The notes under the pieces are model-generated. The model did not search any database. It was not told the DNA's origin and saw only the letters and a program-made list of their open reading frames with translations. A program made the translations under genes and the position numbers. A stretch of DNA of 64,000 nt from Heliocidaris tuberculata (lineage: Eukaryota; Echinodermata; Echinoidea; Camarodonta; Echinometridae), in contig CM046850.1 of NCBI GenBank assembly GCA_025618425.1, forward strand, positions 29,477,347 through 29,541,346, in the 5' to 3' direction. How positions within the stretch are numbered: position 1 is the first letter of the stretch; each line of letters begins with the position of its first letter. Shown in pieces: positions 10,346 to 22,483 of this stretch.

Positions 10346-11796
10346 ATATAACCATGAAACTGTTCACACAACATTCTATCTTCATTAAAAAAAAAAAAAA
10401 AAAAATCAAATGTTATTTACGATTTTACAAATTTACAACACTTAGCATTCAAATATTTTCAGGATATTTCATCCAAACCACTGTATATGCTTACTTTGTC
10501 TTTTTTGCTTGGCACGGATCATTCTTATTGTTGGTTTGGAATTAACACAGCTTTGTGACTTTGCTTACAGACTTTCTGGATATTCTTGGAGTTTTCTAGC
10601 ATAAAGTTTGCCATCGTCAGTGCAAAACAGAGTAAGAGAAAGAGAAGGAGAACAAGAGAGTGAGAAAGAGAGAAGAGGGGGTAGAGAGTGTTTCCCTTAC
10701 ATGTATGGTTTGGTGCCCCATGTCTGCGCAGTGCCCATGTCTGCGCATACGCGTAACTGCGCGATTCTAACATCACAAAAGACGCAATGAACACAATCAT
10801 CTTCATATCAGTTTTAGTGATATGTATCAGCGAAAAAATGAGGAAAAACTGGTGAAGAACGTCTATTTTATGCATTTTTACTCACATGCCTTGAAAATGC
10901 CACCTTTCATGCAAAATATCCCAAACTGCGTGATAAGTGAATGAGTGTGCAGACAAGGGAACCTTCCCTTTTTTAGTGTCAAAATGACAGTGTTGCCTAT
11001 TCTTGTGAAAATGAAATTGTTCTTATTCGAATTTTAATCAGATTTTCGGCACAGTTACACTCTAGGATATGAGGATTAAAATGAGGTCAGTCATTAGAGG
11101 AATACCAAAGGAAAAGCTTGTCAATTTCAAGTGAAATGTTAGGTGCGCAGACAAGGGGCCCCCCAACATACATGTACATGTAGATGTAGATCTCAATATG
11201 CCAAACATGCACGATCAACATATTCTACAAAGAAGAAAACAAAGAAGTGTGCCAAGAATCCTACAAGTCTTACGAAGCTTCAGTGCAGGTTACTTCTTTT
11301 TTACTCATTGTGTACTCGTAAACAACTATTTCTTGAGGAAAATGAGAAGAAAATACTATCTTCATGTTCCAGGCGATGCCATTAGCCACATCATGTACGA
11401 TGTATGAAAAGAATACAAGCTGTATGAAATCTTAGCTCCTAATAAATCCTGCATGTGGTATGTGCTGGGAACACGTGCTATTCTCCTGCCTTGGAGTTAA
11501 ACAGGTGTTATTGATTAACATGTTTGTGGAGGTTCCTTTGAGGGTGAACTTGAGTCACAGTAACAGTTTCTGTAAAAATATTAATTAGAGTAACTGATAC
11601 CGTCCTCATGTTGTGAGGAGGGGAAAAAATTGACAGCCTTCACACAATTCCAAACAGGGCTATACACAACATTTTTCTTAATTGGGAGTCCAGACTGAAA
11701 ATTTGTGGGGTCTGCATGCATCAGCCTCATCTAAACGTTCTGAAATATGGGGGTACCGACTGAGATTTTGAGCAGCCATCATGAGCCATGTGTCCT

Positions 11797-11960
11797 GGGC
11801 CCGTTGCATAAAACTTTTCATTAATGGTAACTCTGCTATCAATGGTAACTTCCATGGTAGCATCACTCAACAGCCAATCAAAATCAAGGTTTCCATGAGA
11901 GTTACCATTGATGGCAAAGTTACCGTTACCGTTAATGGTAAGTTTTATGCAATGGGGCCC
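11797..11960. mobile_element. 164-bp hairpin MITE
   Basis: Termini GGGCCCGTTGCATAAAACTT and inverted AAGTTTTATGCAATGGGGCC; ATTAATGGTAAC and its inverse recur inside. Confidence 0.75.
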
Positions 11961-13599
11961 TGGACGCAATTTAGTGTTGAGCACTGCATAACACTTATAC
12001 ATGTGCAGGCTGAACTACTGATACATGTAGTGAGAAATTGTAAGAGTGAAGAGATAAAAAAGGGTTGGGGGGGGGGGGGTGGGAAGGGGATACTCCCATT
12101 TGGACAATAGAGTGCTTTTGTAATTTTTTTGCCCAATATCTTGCAATCTGAGCCCTGTTTCATAAATCTTGTTTTTAATTGCCACATTTCTTAAACAAAT
12201 TTGCTCACAGCCAATGATTTCAATAGCAAAAATCCTATGTCAATCATAACATGTGTAGTGCAGGGTCTGAACTCTGAACTATTTTGGTTCTGGAACTTCT
12301 GGTCTAGCATATCTATGTAGACCTACATCATCCACAAGCTTCACAGCTTACAAAATTCCTGTCTTTTTACAGCTGATCTACCCATGGCATACTGGAAAAG
12401 GATGGTACCTGTACTAATCCTATGGGAATGGGAGAATTCAGTAGTCAACGGGTTAACATTGTGATGAACATGTACGCCAACTGCTATCTAAAATGAATAA
12501 TTGAAAATGAACAGCCCTCGGTTATTTACACATAAAGGCATAAAGGACACAATTTCACCGGGGGAGTGGGTGACGTATTTTGCCAGAGTATCAATTTTCC
12601 AATATCTTAATGATATTTGTGAGTGAGATATTAAAGGGAACGACCAAAAATGACACTTCAATTTAATGACATCCACCCTGCTGGAGAAATGCGTATCATC
12701 ATTTTACAGCATTTTGATGTCATTATTTATAGAAATGACAAAGAGACCAACTCCTCACCTGAATGTGAGAGGACAGCTGTCAGAACATCCGTGTTCAAAA
12801 ATTCGCAAGGGGTGGTGGAGGCCTTACCTCATACCTTAAAGTAATTCATGAAAGCATTGTCCTCTAGCTGTCTGTCTGGCTAGTTTGAACATCAGGGAAA
12901 TGGTTTCCCTGACGACACGCTGCCAGCATGCATCACCGATGGCGCAACAAATTTCATTTTTTGTTTTTGTCCTCGTTTGAAATGAGCCATGATGACGAGA
13001 TAGGATTGGTTGGGCGATTAGCAACAGAAAACTAGAAAACTACACAACAGACGAGACCGAAAAAACACTGCCAAAGTCGATATGTTACCCCTCCCCCTTC
13101 GTTCAGATTACCGGGGTACCTAAATTCATCTCATAGCTATAGGCCTAACAGGGTTTCTCATGTGTGCACTGATGTGACCAGTCAACTGTAGGTATGCTCC
13201 ATCACTGCCCATGACGCAAAACATACATGTACATGTAGTGTCAGTTGACCTCTCCAGAACTACCGGTAGTTTATTTATACAATGTTTCTTTATACAATAT
13301 TTTTTTAAAGTCAGTATGTCATATTCTTCATACAACATTTCTTTATACAGATTTCGTATAACTTTTTTGTAGTGTGAACAGACTGTTAATAGCTAGCTGC
13401 AATGTGAAGCATCCCCATCATCAAGGACAACAATGTATTAACAGACTAGATGATTATGGATTGAAGACAGCTGCTGCCTTGACACATGAATCACACTCGG
13501 TATGAACCGTGCCTTCTGTCATCTTGCACAACATTGGAAAATGTAGTAAGATTTCCACATGCTTCCCAAATGTCAAAGCTCTCTGAAGTATGGTAATGG

Positions 13600-14076
13600 A
13601 TTTTATTTCCGAACACTTTTCAGAAAATCAACAATAGCAAATAAAATATCAAACGAATATCTGTCAGACTTAGATAATGAATGCTTAAAGTCCTACAGAA
13701 AAAGAAGTTGGTGGAATTTGAAAGAGACAACGTAGATCTAATACGATATTCCCTTCCGAGCGAACCCCTTCCCGATGACGCAGCGTTTTGGTCCCTTGAA
13801 AAAGGTAATGTATTTCCGAACGTGTGAAACCTATGGGAAAAAAGACACAACCTATCCCGATTTGGGGCCAACGGGGTGACGACTGGGGGTGACCAGAGAG
13901 CAGTTCCTAAAATATTACTTATGTATTTTTGCCTCATTTTATAATCTTGTACTGTGTTCTTTCTTTCAATAGTGTGGAGAACATACGCGTAGTTCCACGC
14001 GTATGAAAGCCATTCTACATGTTGTATGCGCTTAACTGTACGCATTTGGTAATACCATGCTGTTCGGAAATACAAT
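13600..14076. mobile_element. MITE family with TTCCGAACA ends, copy 2
   Basis: Matches the copy at 4097 along its full length, with better-preserved ends (ATTTTATTTCCGAACAC and TGTTCGGAAATACAAT). A 151-codon minus-strand open frame in it is a chance frame through the repeat. Confidence 0.75.
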
Positions 14077-14180
14077 CCTTGACTATATATTCAGCACATT
14101 TCTGAATGTATTTTATTCCGAACATAAGAAAAGTATGAATAAACAAAGACCTGGTCAAACGATAAACTATATATATATAA

Positions 14181-14442
14181 CAGTGTTGGGTCCAAGACCA
14201 GAGGGTCCGAGATCAAGATCAAGCTCAAGATCAGACAGTCCGAGATCCAGATCAAGATCAAGATCCGCAGCTCAAGATCGAAATTAGAACACCTGAGATC
14301 ACCTGAGAAAATTCCGAGAACAGAAGCTCTGAGATCAAGATCAAGATCAAGACCGACACCTTCGAGATCAAGAACAAGATTGAGGTTACTGATCTCAAGA
14401 CTGGTCTCGAGATCAAGATCAATCTCGAGGTACCCAACACTG
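14181..14442. mobile_element. hAT MITE filled with GATCAA minisatellite
   Basis: Termini CAGTGTTGGGT and ACCCAACACTG are a perfect 11-bp inverted repeat, flanked by an exact 8-bp duplication ATATATAA (14173-14180 and 14443-14450). The inside is a tandem array of GAGATCAAGATCAAGATC-type units rather than transposase remnants. Confidence 0.9.
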
Positions 14443-15862
14443 ATATATAATGTATCAACAATGGTAAAAGAGGTCACATCTCACTGATTACAAGATTATA
14501 AGATGCAGTACAATATCCAAACTAAAACTGCATTTACATCCTATGCCGCTGGGCAAGTGAAATTATGTGATCCCAAAGACCAACACGCAAGGGAGCAATG
14601 CATCAGAGTGTGATAAAATCATCTTTAGCCATTAGAAAACGAAGTTTTTATGCATTTACCTCAGACTGATTGCTCTTCACTCTGGACTACAGGTGCACTT
14701 TCCTTAAAAAAACAACAACATAAAAGGTCTGATTGAGCATTATTAAAGAAAAATATCTTTACCGTATACGTAGATTGGGCTGCAAAATTTCATTTACATC
14801 CTAAAGAACAATTTGCATGGGAACAAGATGACAGAACAGCACTCCCATGACCAAAAGTGAAACTTCTGATAGTACTAATTACTTTGGTCACCTGTTTTAT
14901 ACAATACAAATCATTAGCTTTGTATTGCATGTGAATTATACTAAAGATCCGCTATTGAGAGCAATGAACAGGGAAAATTACTCTATGATAGTTCATTGAA
15001 CTTTCAAAGATTCAGGAAGTATCAGGTGGAGCTGGTACTGGCTACCCCCAAAATCTATGTGCATATCATCTACTGAGAACCAAAAGGGTGTTGAGAACTC
15101 ATACACTTTAACACAGAGTTAACACCCTTTTAGCTCCAAACAGACGATATGTTCTACATTTAAAGGGATTTGGTAACTTTGTGGAGGCTTGATTTAATAA
15201 ATTGTTGAATTTTGATATCTTTCTTGTATAATGATGTTCAGAAGGATAAATAAATAGCCAGGCATAGAAAAGTTTTCTAATATATAATGCTAATATTAAG
15301 ATATCTATGACTGAATACTCCCATTTACGAAAGCGTATGGCCATACCCTTTAGTCGAACCGAACACTGAGTCTATGGGGGGGGGGGGGGGGGGGGGGAAA
15401 TGAGTCTGGCATTTCCGGTCACTCGCATATGTTTACTTTTGTGAAGCACATGATGATTTTGAAGTGCTTTTTTTTCCCCCTGGGCTTCATTTTTACACCA
15501 TATTACATACACTGATAGCATGTAAGGCCAGACAGCTCAGATTTTATCAAGCCTCTACAAAGTTACCAAGTGACTTTAATGAAGTACTGTTTGATATGGT
15601 ACATGTATTGTAGCCACTAGCCAGCACCATAATTTCTGGGGGATCAAGAGCAACTGAATATCATTTTTTTTGTCCTTCAAATGAATACAAAATAAATGGC
15701 CTGTTGATCACACCAAGTCCACTCTTTAAAAATTAGGCCCACAAACTGTGATGTGCATGTACATTTATACATGTACATGTATGTACATGTACATGACAAG
15801 AATTTTATAAAAAGAGATTGTACCTTCTTATAGAATCATATTGCAGCCCATTGAAATTAATT

Positions 15863-16402
15863 AAAGGGGAAGTCCACTCTGATATCAACTTAGTTTTAAA
15901 AGAAGCAGAAAATTAAAGAAACAGATCAATGAAAGTTTGAGCAAAATCCGATAAGAAATAAGAAAGTTATGAATTTTTGAAGTTTTAACCAAGCAAACAC
16001 AAATTGGCAACTGTGTGATGTACCTTGTGAGCTCCTCTTCCATTTGTCCAGTACAGAAAAAAAAATCATAAATTTCCATTTTTCTCTAAAGAAAATATTT
16101 TATCATACATGCACACTAGATATAATAATCATCTCACTTATCCTGAATGATATAAATCTATTCCCTCATCGAAAACAAAGGAAATAAATATTAATGAATT
16201 TTTGTGTAAGGAGCAAATGGGAAAGGAGCTCGCAAGATACGTCACAGAGTTGCCAATTTGTGTTTGATTGATTACAACTCCAAAAATTCATAACTTTCTT
16301 TTAAATTTCTTAATGGATTTTCCTCAAACTTTCATTGATCTGTTTCTTTAATTTGTCTGCTTCTTTTAAAACCAAATTTATATCAGGGTGGACTTTCCCT
16401 TT
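15863..16402. mobile_element. Long-TIR MITE (TTAAAGGGGAAGTCCAC family)
   Basis: The left arm (TTAAAGGGGAAGTCCACTCT...ATATCAACTTAG) and right arm (inverted, to GACTTTCCCTTTAA at 16402) pair over about 170 bp. A partial copy of its right half lies at 4601-4781. Related ends occur at 901, 49723 and 51449. Confidence 0.8.
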
Positions 16403-17220
16403 AAAATACATTTTAAAATTACAATGAAGAATTAGATCCATGGGAATGTACATGTAAGTCTACATGTACATGTATGTAAATCTTTGTATGTTACTGAAGT
16501 TACATGTAGTATACTTTGTTCGGAGCCGGGATGCAGGCAGGGTAGAAAAATTTTGAGGGGTAAATTTAATCTGAATTGGGTTCAACTATCATGCCGTGTG
16601 ACTTTATACAGCTGTATGATACCTATATGTACCGTACTTATAATAACACTTTTACAGTTATGGAATTCTATTTCACACTTGAATTTAATTTTTCATTTTA
16701 AAGAATTCCAAGGACAAATTGCCCTCAGCCAGAGTCATTTTCTCCACTCCATGCAAGCATCAAGATTCACACCCAAGCAAATCATATTGGAATTCTATTA
16801 CTGTCCGATCACATCACATTGCTGGAGGAGGAAGTCCTGAGTTATGCGCCGTTGTTTTATCAGACAGATACCTGGTGTTAATTACCTCATGAAGGAAACA
16901 GAGGTAAGGTGAGAATGAGTTCACACATATCTTGTCTGGAAAAAAAAATATATGAGAACTCACAAAGTCAGACATAGGCTCCTTCACACTCACAAGTTCA
17001 AACCCAAGCTCATTCACATGCATAAAGAGTAGAGTAGTGTTTCAAATCAAGCACAGCAACAGGACTTGATACTACTGTGTAACAGTCACCCAAAATCTAG
17101 GTCCAGACCCCCCCAAATTAAAATTTTCAACATAATGTAGGGCTCAATGCATACTGACCCTAAAATATCAATCCGGACCCCTACAGAAAAAGTGAGTGTT
17201 GAGCACCGGCAGCAATATTA

Positions 17221-17556
17221 AAGCTCATGTACAGTATTGGTAGCAAAAAGGAAATTGGAAAGAAACATGTTAAATATAATCTCATGTTGTTCTCCTTGTA
17301 TCAAAAGATGTCTGTAAGAGATCATTTGGTATTCCATCTATGATTTCTGGTGAATTTCAGTGTAAATATCTGTAAGGAATGCTTGATCACTGCCATTATG
17401 CTAGGACCCTTCCACCCCGACGGCACCCCGCACAGCAATCTTTGGGCTTCGCATAGAGACAGCGTGTGTGCACTGTGTGTAGCTACTCATCATTGGTTTT
17501 ACATGTGTGTTTACAGTGTATAGCACATGCTGCCTTTGTTGGGATTTTACGTGCCT
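17221..17556 (-). repeat. 336-bp dispersed repeat, inverted relative to 35221
   Basis: The reverse complement matches 35221-35559 nearly end to end (AGGCACGTAAAATCCCAACA ... CATGAGCTT). No inverted ends; family unknown. Confidence 0.85.
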
Positions 17557-19605
17557 GTCCCGGCACATAAATTAGTTTTTGCCTCTTATTTGTTTAATAT
17601 TAAACTTTAGGAGGCGAAGTCTTCACAGTGTCTTAGTATTGCTAGTATCTTGCTATTTATCAACAAAAATTGAAGAAATCTGACGAACAGTTTTTGAGGG
17701 CTCACCAAAACTTTACATGACCTTTAATGTCCATATCACGCATATGCTAGAATGGTGAAAAAGTTTGACTACATGTATATCGGCAGATGCTGGGTATTTT
17801 CTATAAAGACACACTATTTTATTCAAACATGTAGCACTCAGCAAATGGATACAACAACATGTACTTGTACACACACACATAGGTACACACAATCACACTA
17901 TGATTGCTAATGATTGCTTACCAAAATATGCACTATGAATTCATCACTGTATTCATTCATTAAAAAAATATACTTTTAGGACCATTTGGATTATAATTAA
18001 ATCTCATCACAAAATAAGAATCTCATGCTAAACTCACTAAAAAAATGTGAGATATACAAAAATTCTAAGTTGCGAGAAAAAAAAAAAATTTTCAAAACGA
18101 ACTAATTGCCTGTGTGAATGACCCTCACATGTGGTTTGTGAATCACAGCATCAGAGTTCAACATTATGGCTTAAATCTAGGCCAGGCTAAATCTGTGCAG
18201 CTAAAATAGTATGGGGGGGGGGGTGGTTGGAGAAGGAGTACTTTATGAGGTCCACCAAGTCCACGTGGGTGTAATTCACACATATATATGTATGAGCAAA
18301 TGCAATGTATGTACATGTACATACATGTACAGAGGAAAGTATGAATAACATTAGTCTAGTTGAGTAAAGGTGCTTTGATTAATCAATTACTATAATTTAC
18401 ATCTGCACTTGAAATGCTTATCCTTTCTAATCATTCATGTTTAAGAATGAAAGGAAAAGATTCTTAGATAAATGAGCACCATGAAGGGGGGAGGGGATCA
18501 ATATTCATTTTTAATCGGTAATAATTCTATTTGTACATGTACACTGTAGCACAGGCTACACGACAAGGAACTCCTACAATCATCAAGGGTATGAGGTATA
18601 AGTTCTAAAAAGGCTCATACCAGAGTCCCCACTTATATAATTTTGTTTCACTGATAATAACCCTTTGGACTGATTTCTCAACATGTATTTTATTAAGTTA
18701 GATAAATGTATTGTCCTTTTTACTAGGTCCTATTCGACTTATGAAAATACATGTTGAAAAGTCCAAAATATGATATGGGTGATGACAAGCTTTATATCGA
18801 ATTTCTTCAAATTATTTTCTCCACTTACATGTATGACGATATCTATTTCAGATTTATTGACGACCGTGAATCCATCATAAGGTTATAACAATGTACATGT
18901 ACATGTAGCTACAGTGTACTTGATATAATCAGGGTAATTACACACCATACAGCAATATGAGCAGTTGAAACTGGATTAGCACTATATAAATAGTTGTTGT
19001 TATTATCATTATCATCACTGTTAAGATTATATTAATAATGCTAGTCAAAACTGATCGTGCGCGTCCGCAGGTGAGATCGGCTGAGGAATAACTTCTGCGA
19101 TTCGCAAGAAGCAAGAAATCTGAGCAATGTTCGCAAGAAGCCTGAGCAAGAATTATGATGGCTGCACGTGTCACTTGAGTTCATCAAACATGCAGCCACA
19201 CAGAGACTTTGTTGGACATGTCCCACAGCCTCCTAGTGTGTTCTGCAAAAACGTACAGACCCATGTCTGCGATGCAAGGATTTTCTGTGAAATCCGTCAC
19301 AACACCACACGTAAGGAGGTACACAACCATCACCAATGTACATGTACTTCATTAAGGAACATGGAGATGAATAATTTATAGAAATATCAAACTTGTCATC
19401 TTCCCCTTTAACAAACCCATCAGGTCAACTAAATTAATGGGCCAAAGAATGAATATTGTGTTAACAAACTCTAATTTTTCAAGCACCCATTTCACAAACT
19501 CAGAGGAATGAGGGAGTAACTAATTGTCATGGTAACTGCACATGTCTTCCGATTGACATAATCTGAAGGCGTGCCGCAAGCTTATTTTATTAAAAACACA
19601 CTTAT

Positions 19606-19954
19606 TAAAGATAAAGTTGAGTTCTGGTCATCAGATTGAATTGTGAAAGAAACTGCACATAAGAACTGGTGTATGCTGTAAGGTTGTGGAATCACCAAAA
19701 TGATAAGAAATTGACTCAATCCTGCTGAGCCATGTGCACTGCACACCGAAATGTGTATATGGGACTACATACACAAATATTCGGTCTGAACATTTCAGCC
19801 GTTTCTTGTCATATTTTCAATGTGAGAGCATTTGAAGAGCAATCCTTTTCAGGGGACATATCTACTATGATAATCTTCCAAACTAACATACAAAGAATGA
19901 GAAAGCTCACAAATTATTTTTTACCTTTCCCAGAACTCAAGCTTCCCTTTAAAC
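19606..19954 (+). mobile_element. Dispersed MITE (AAGTTGAGTTCTGG ends), copy 2
   Basis: Starts AAAGATAAAGTTGAGTTCTGG-like sequence and ends CCCAGAACTCAAGCTTCCC; very close to the copy at 57130. Confidence 0.8.
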
Positions 19955-20093
19955 ATGCCGCAAGCTTATTACGAGCTTGTCGCAAGCTTAAATTTGTATA
20001 GGGGATCGGTGTCAAAATTTTGAAGATAGATAAAACTGTGTTCCAAAACGAGTTACTGGACTGTCCAGAACCTGGTAAGGATTTTTGGAAGTT

Positions 20094-20504
20094 AACCCTT
20101 TCAAGACAATTGGCCACATTTTGTGGTTTGGCTCAATAACTTTTGATTCAGAGCTCTAAAAAATATACCAGATGCACGAGTAGAAAGAGCAAAAATTTCT
20201 ACACACATTGTTTCCATTTTTGTTGCATGACCATATTGCGTTTGATGCCAGGAATTGTAAAAAGGAGAATAAGCTTCAAAATCCTTAAATTGGCAACACA
20301 TTGAGAGGTTCAAAATCACTGTTTTTTAAATCAAAATTGGCATCTTTTTCAACTTTCGACTAAGTTATATTGTTTTCAAACACATTACATTTTGTCAGAA
20401 CCATATACATGTAGCACTATAAGAAAAATATTAGTGTTGCCAATTTGAAGAACAAAATGTGATCAATTTACCCCTTAAATAATTCCTGTCATGAAAGGGT
20501 TAAC
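20094..20504 (+). mobile_element. piggyBac-like TTAA MITE, copy 5
   Basis: Starts TTAACCCTTTCAAGACAATT and ends TCATGAAAGGGTTAA, with the family core. A small TACATGTA insertion (about 20405) and a ~10-bp deletion near 20360 distinguish it. Confidence 0.85.
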
Positions 20505-21208
20505 GAGCCAGACCAGACCAGGATTACAAAATGACTGCATACTACCATCCTGCTGTAAGAAAAAAAAATGCAGAGCAAGTACCTGCACATGTACAGTGTA
20601 TCATATTTCTCCTATAGATGAAGCAATAACAAATTCGCCATGCTGTCATTCCCATTACCCAAGGACAAGTCATGGTTTAATAAACGTTTCTTGCAAATCA
20701 TCTTTCTCTTGAAGGCAATGAAAAAATTAGAAAGATCGGTCATAATCGAGTCCTGACTGGAGTAAAGTTGATTGCAAATATATATCACTATTGCAGTTTG
20801 TAACTTATGCAGGCATGCATTTATAATTGTTTGCTAGCTAGTGTTTGTTATTGTCAAAGGTTAAAAAAAATAATTCTCTATCTTTGGTGCACGGCACTCA
20901 CTGCCACTCATACAGATTAACCCTTCACACATACCTGCAACCTTGCATAGCAAAAATTAGGAATAAATATCAAGGCAAAGTAAGGAATACCATGCATTTG
21001 TTATGATTTTTTTTTCTTATGTTCTCAGAAAAAGCGAGGAAGCTAGGGTTGATAACATTTGTGTGAAGGTCAAAAAATAGGAATCATACTTCTAAAACAA
21101 AAATGGTTGGCACTTGGCAGCTACACTGGATGATTTCAAGTTCGGTGTTGGTATTGGACCGTTGGTATTGGTGTTGGTGTTGGTGTTGAGAGTGTGAATT
21201 GGGCTAAA

Positions 21209-21392
21209 AAAGAAAAAAAGCCACAAAATCGGCAGGTGTGATCGGGTTTTTTTTACCTTGCACTTGTAACTTGATTATATGGGACTATACATGCAAGATA
21301 AAGATTGGTGTAGTCCCATATATACAAGTTACATATGAAAGGTAAAAAAACCCCAATCACACCTGCCGATTTTGTGGCTTTTTTTCTTTTTT
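21209..21392. repeat. Hairpin element beside TTGGTG repeat
   Basis: AAAGCCACAAAATCGGCAGG at the left and its inverse at 21361-21382 form long arms that continue through CAAGTTACA. It lies directly after a (GTTGGT)n tract (21140-21188). Confidence 0.8.
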
Positions 21393-21612
21393 ATTCATTC
21401 AATTTTTACAATCTTAGTTGATCCTGGAAGGTAACCCCTTTAGCAAACTCCGAGGGTGGTTTGCATGGCTCACAGTATGTGGGAAATGGTGATATTTAGA
21501 TCTGGATTTTTCGGTTCATATCCTCCTCCACACACAGTATAGGCATGGGCTGTATAGCTCTGTGGCCAGTACCAGATTGATAAGCCACAGAGCTCGTATA
21601 GCTACACTGTTG

Positions 21613-22421
21613 GGGGGTCGGGCTAACTCCGCACTAGGGCGAACTCGGCACTACGGGAAAAGTGAGGCCGAGTTAGCCCGGAGGGTTTAAATCGATCATG
21701 AAATACCAATGTGTAAAGTTTTGTAGTGATTACTAGATAAGAATACGTTTATTAACCATTCTTTTTTATAAAATTGTATGAAATACTCAGATGATAATCT
21801 TGCAATTTTCTTGATGTAACATGATGTAAAAGTAACATTTTAGACAGTTTAATCACACGACACAGCTCGCAATCGCCGGCCGTGCGTAGCGTGCACTGTG
21901 TTTGCATGGACTCGGAGCGACGAGTCGGACACACATATTGCAAAACCTCACAGTCGGTAAAAAAATGTTATCCATCAAGAATTTATGGAAGTAATTTTAA
22001 TATAATCAAATGAACGGTTGTTAGTTTCAGTTTATGTTACAGACATCATTAATATCTACGGAATTTTGCAGTAATTCATACATCAAGTCCGAGTACCAAA
22101 CCCATGGCCAGTCACTGAGTCGGTGAGTGCAACGCACGGCGATTGCGAATGCGAGCTGTGAATTGTGATTAAACTGCCTAAAAAGTAAAATGTCACTTTC
22201 ATATGATGATATTAGCTCTAGAAAATTGCACGATGAACTTTAAAATAAGTATTACATACAATTCTATCAAAAGAACGGTTTAAAAACGTATTCTTGGCTA
22301 GTATTTAGTAATCAAAATGAAACCTTATGGATTTGTATTTCATGATCGATTCAACCTCTCCGGGCTAACTCGGCCTCGAATTTCCGGTAGGGCCGACTTC
22401 GCCCTAGTGCCGAGTTAGCCT
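21613..22421. mobile_element. Large foldback element, copy 1
   Basis: The termini GGGTCGGGCTAACTCCGCAC and the inverted GTGCCGAGTTAGCC extend into ~380-bp inverted arms (e.g. TTAAATCGATCATGAAATAC left; the inverse near 22340 right) that meet near 22020. Each end has internal copies of CTAGGGCGAACTCGGCACTA. No ORF. A relative occurs at 62176. Confidence 0.85.
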
Positions 22422-22483
22422 GCATTCACTGGATCCACTACCATACTACAGACCACACCACGTAATACTATAGTGGTCATACT

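Larger units (their letters stand above)
9321..13599. other. CAB39 long intron, part without recognised gene
   Basis: Besides the listed repeat at 9975 and hairpin at 11797, I see an A-run (10387-10404), a G-run (12068-12080), and a few TACATGTA motifs. Open frames here are short, lack splice signals or lie in repeats. Confidence 0.6.
14451..21130. other. CAB39 long intron, part without recognised gene
   Basis: Contains the listed MITEs and repeats, a 20-base G-run (15379-15398), and TACATGTACATGTA palindromes (15764-15794, 18308-18331, 18891-18908). No exon could be supported. Confidence 0.6.

Noticed and set aside
13620..14075. 151-codon minus-strand open frame
   Set aside because: It lies fully inside a MITE that has a broken copy at 4097; no protein similarity.
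19127..19381. 84-codon open frame rich in Cys and His
   Set aside because: No recognisable zinc-finger spacing, no splice signals, and no similarity I could name.
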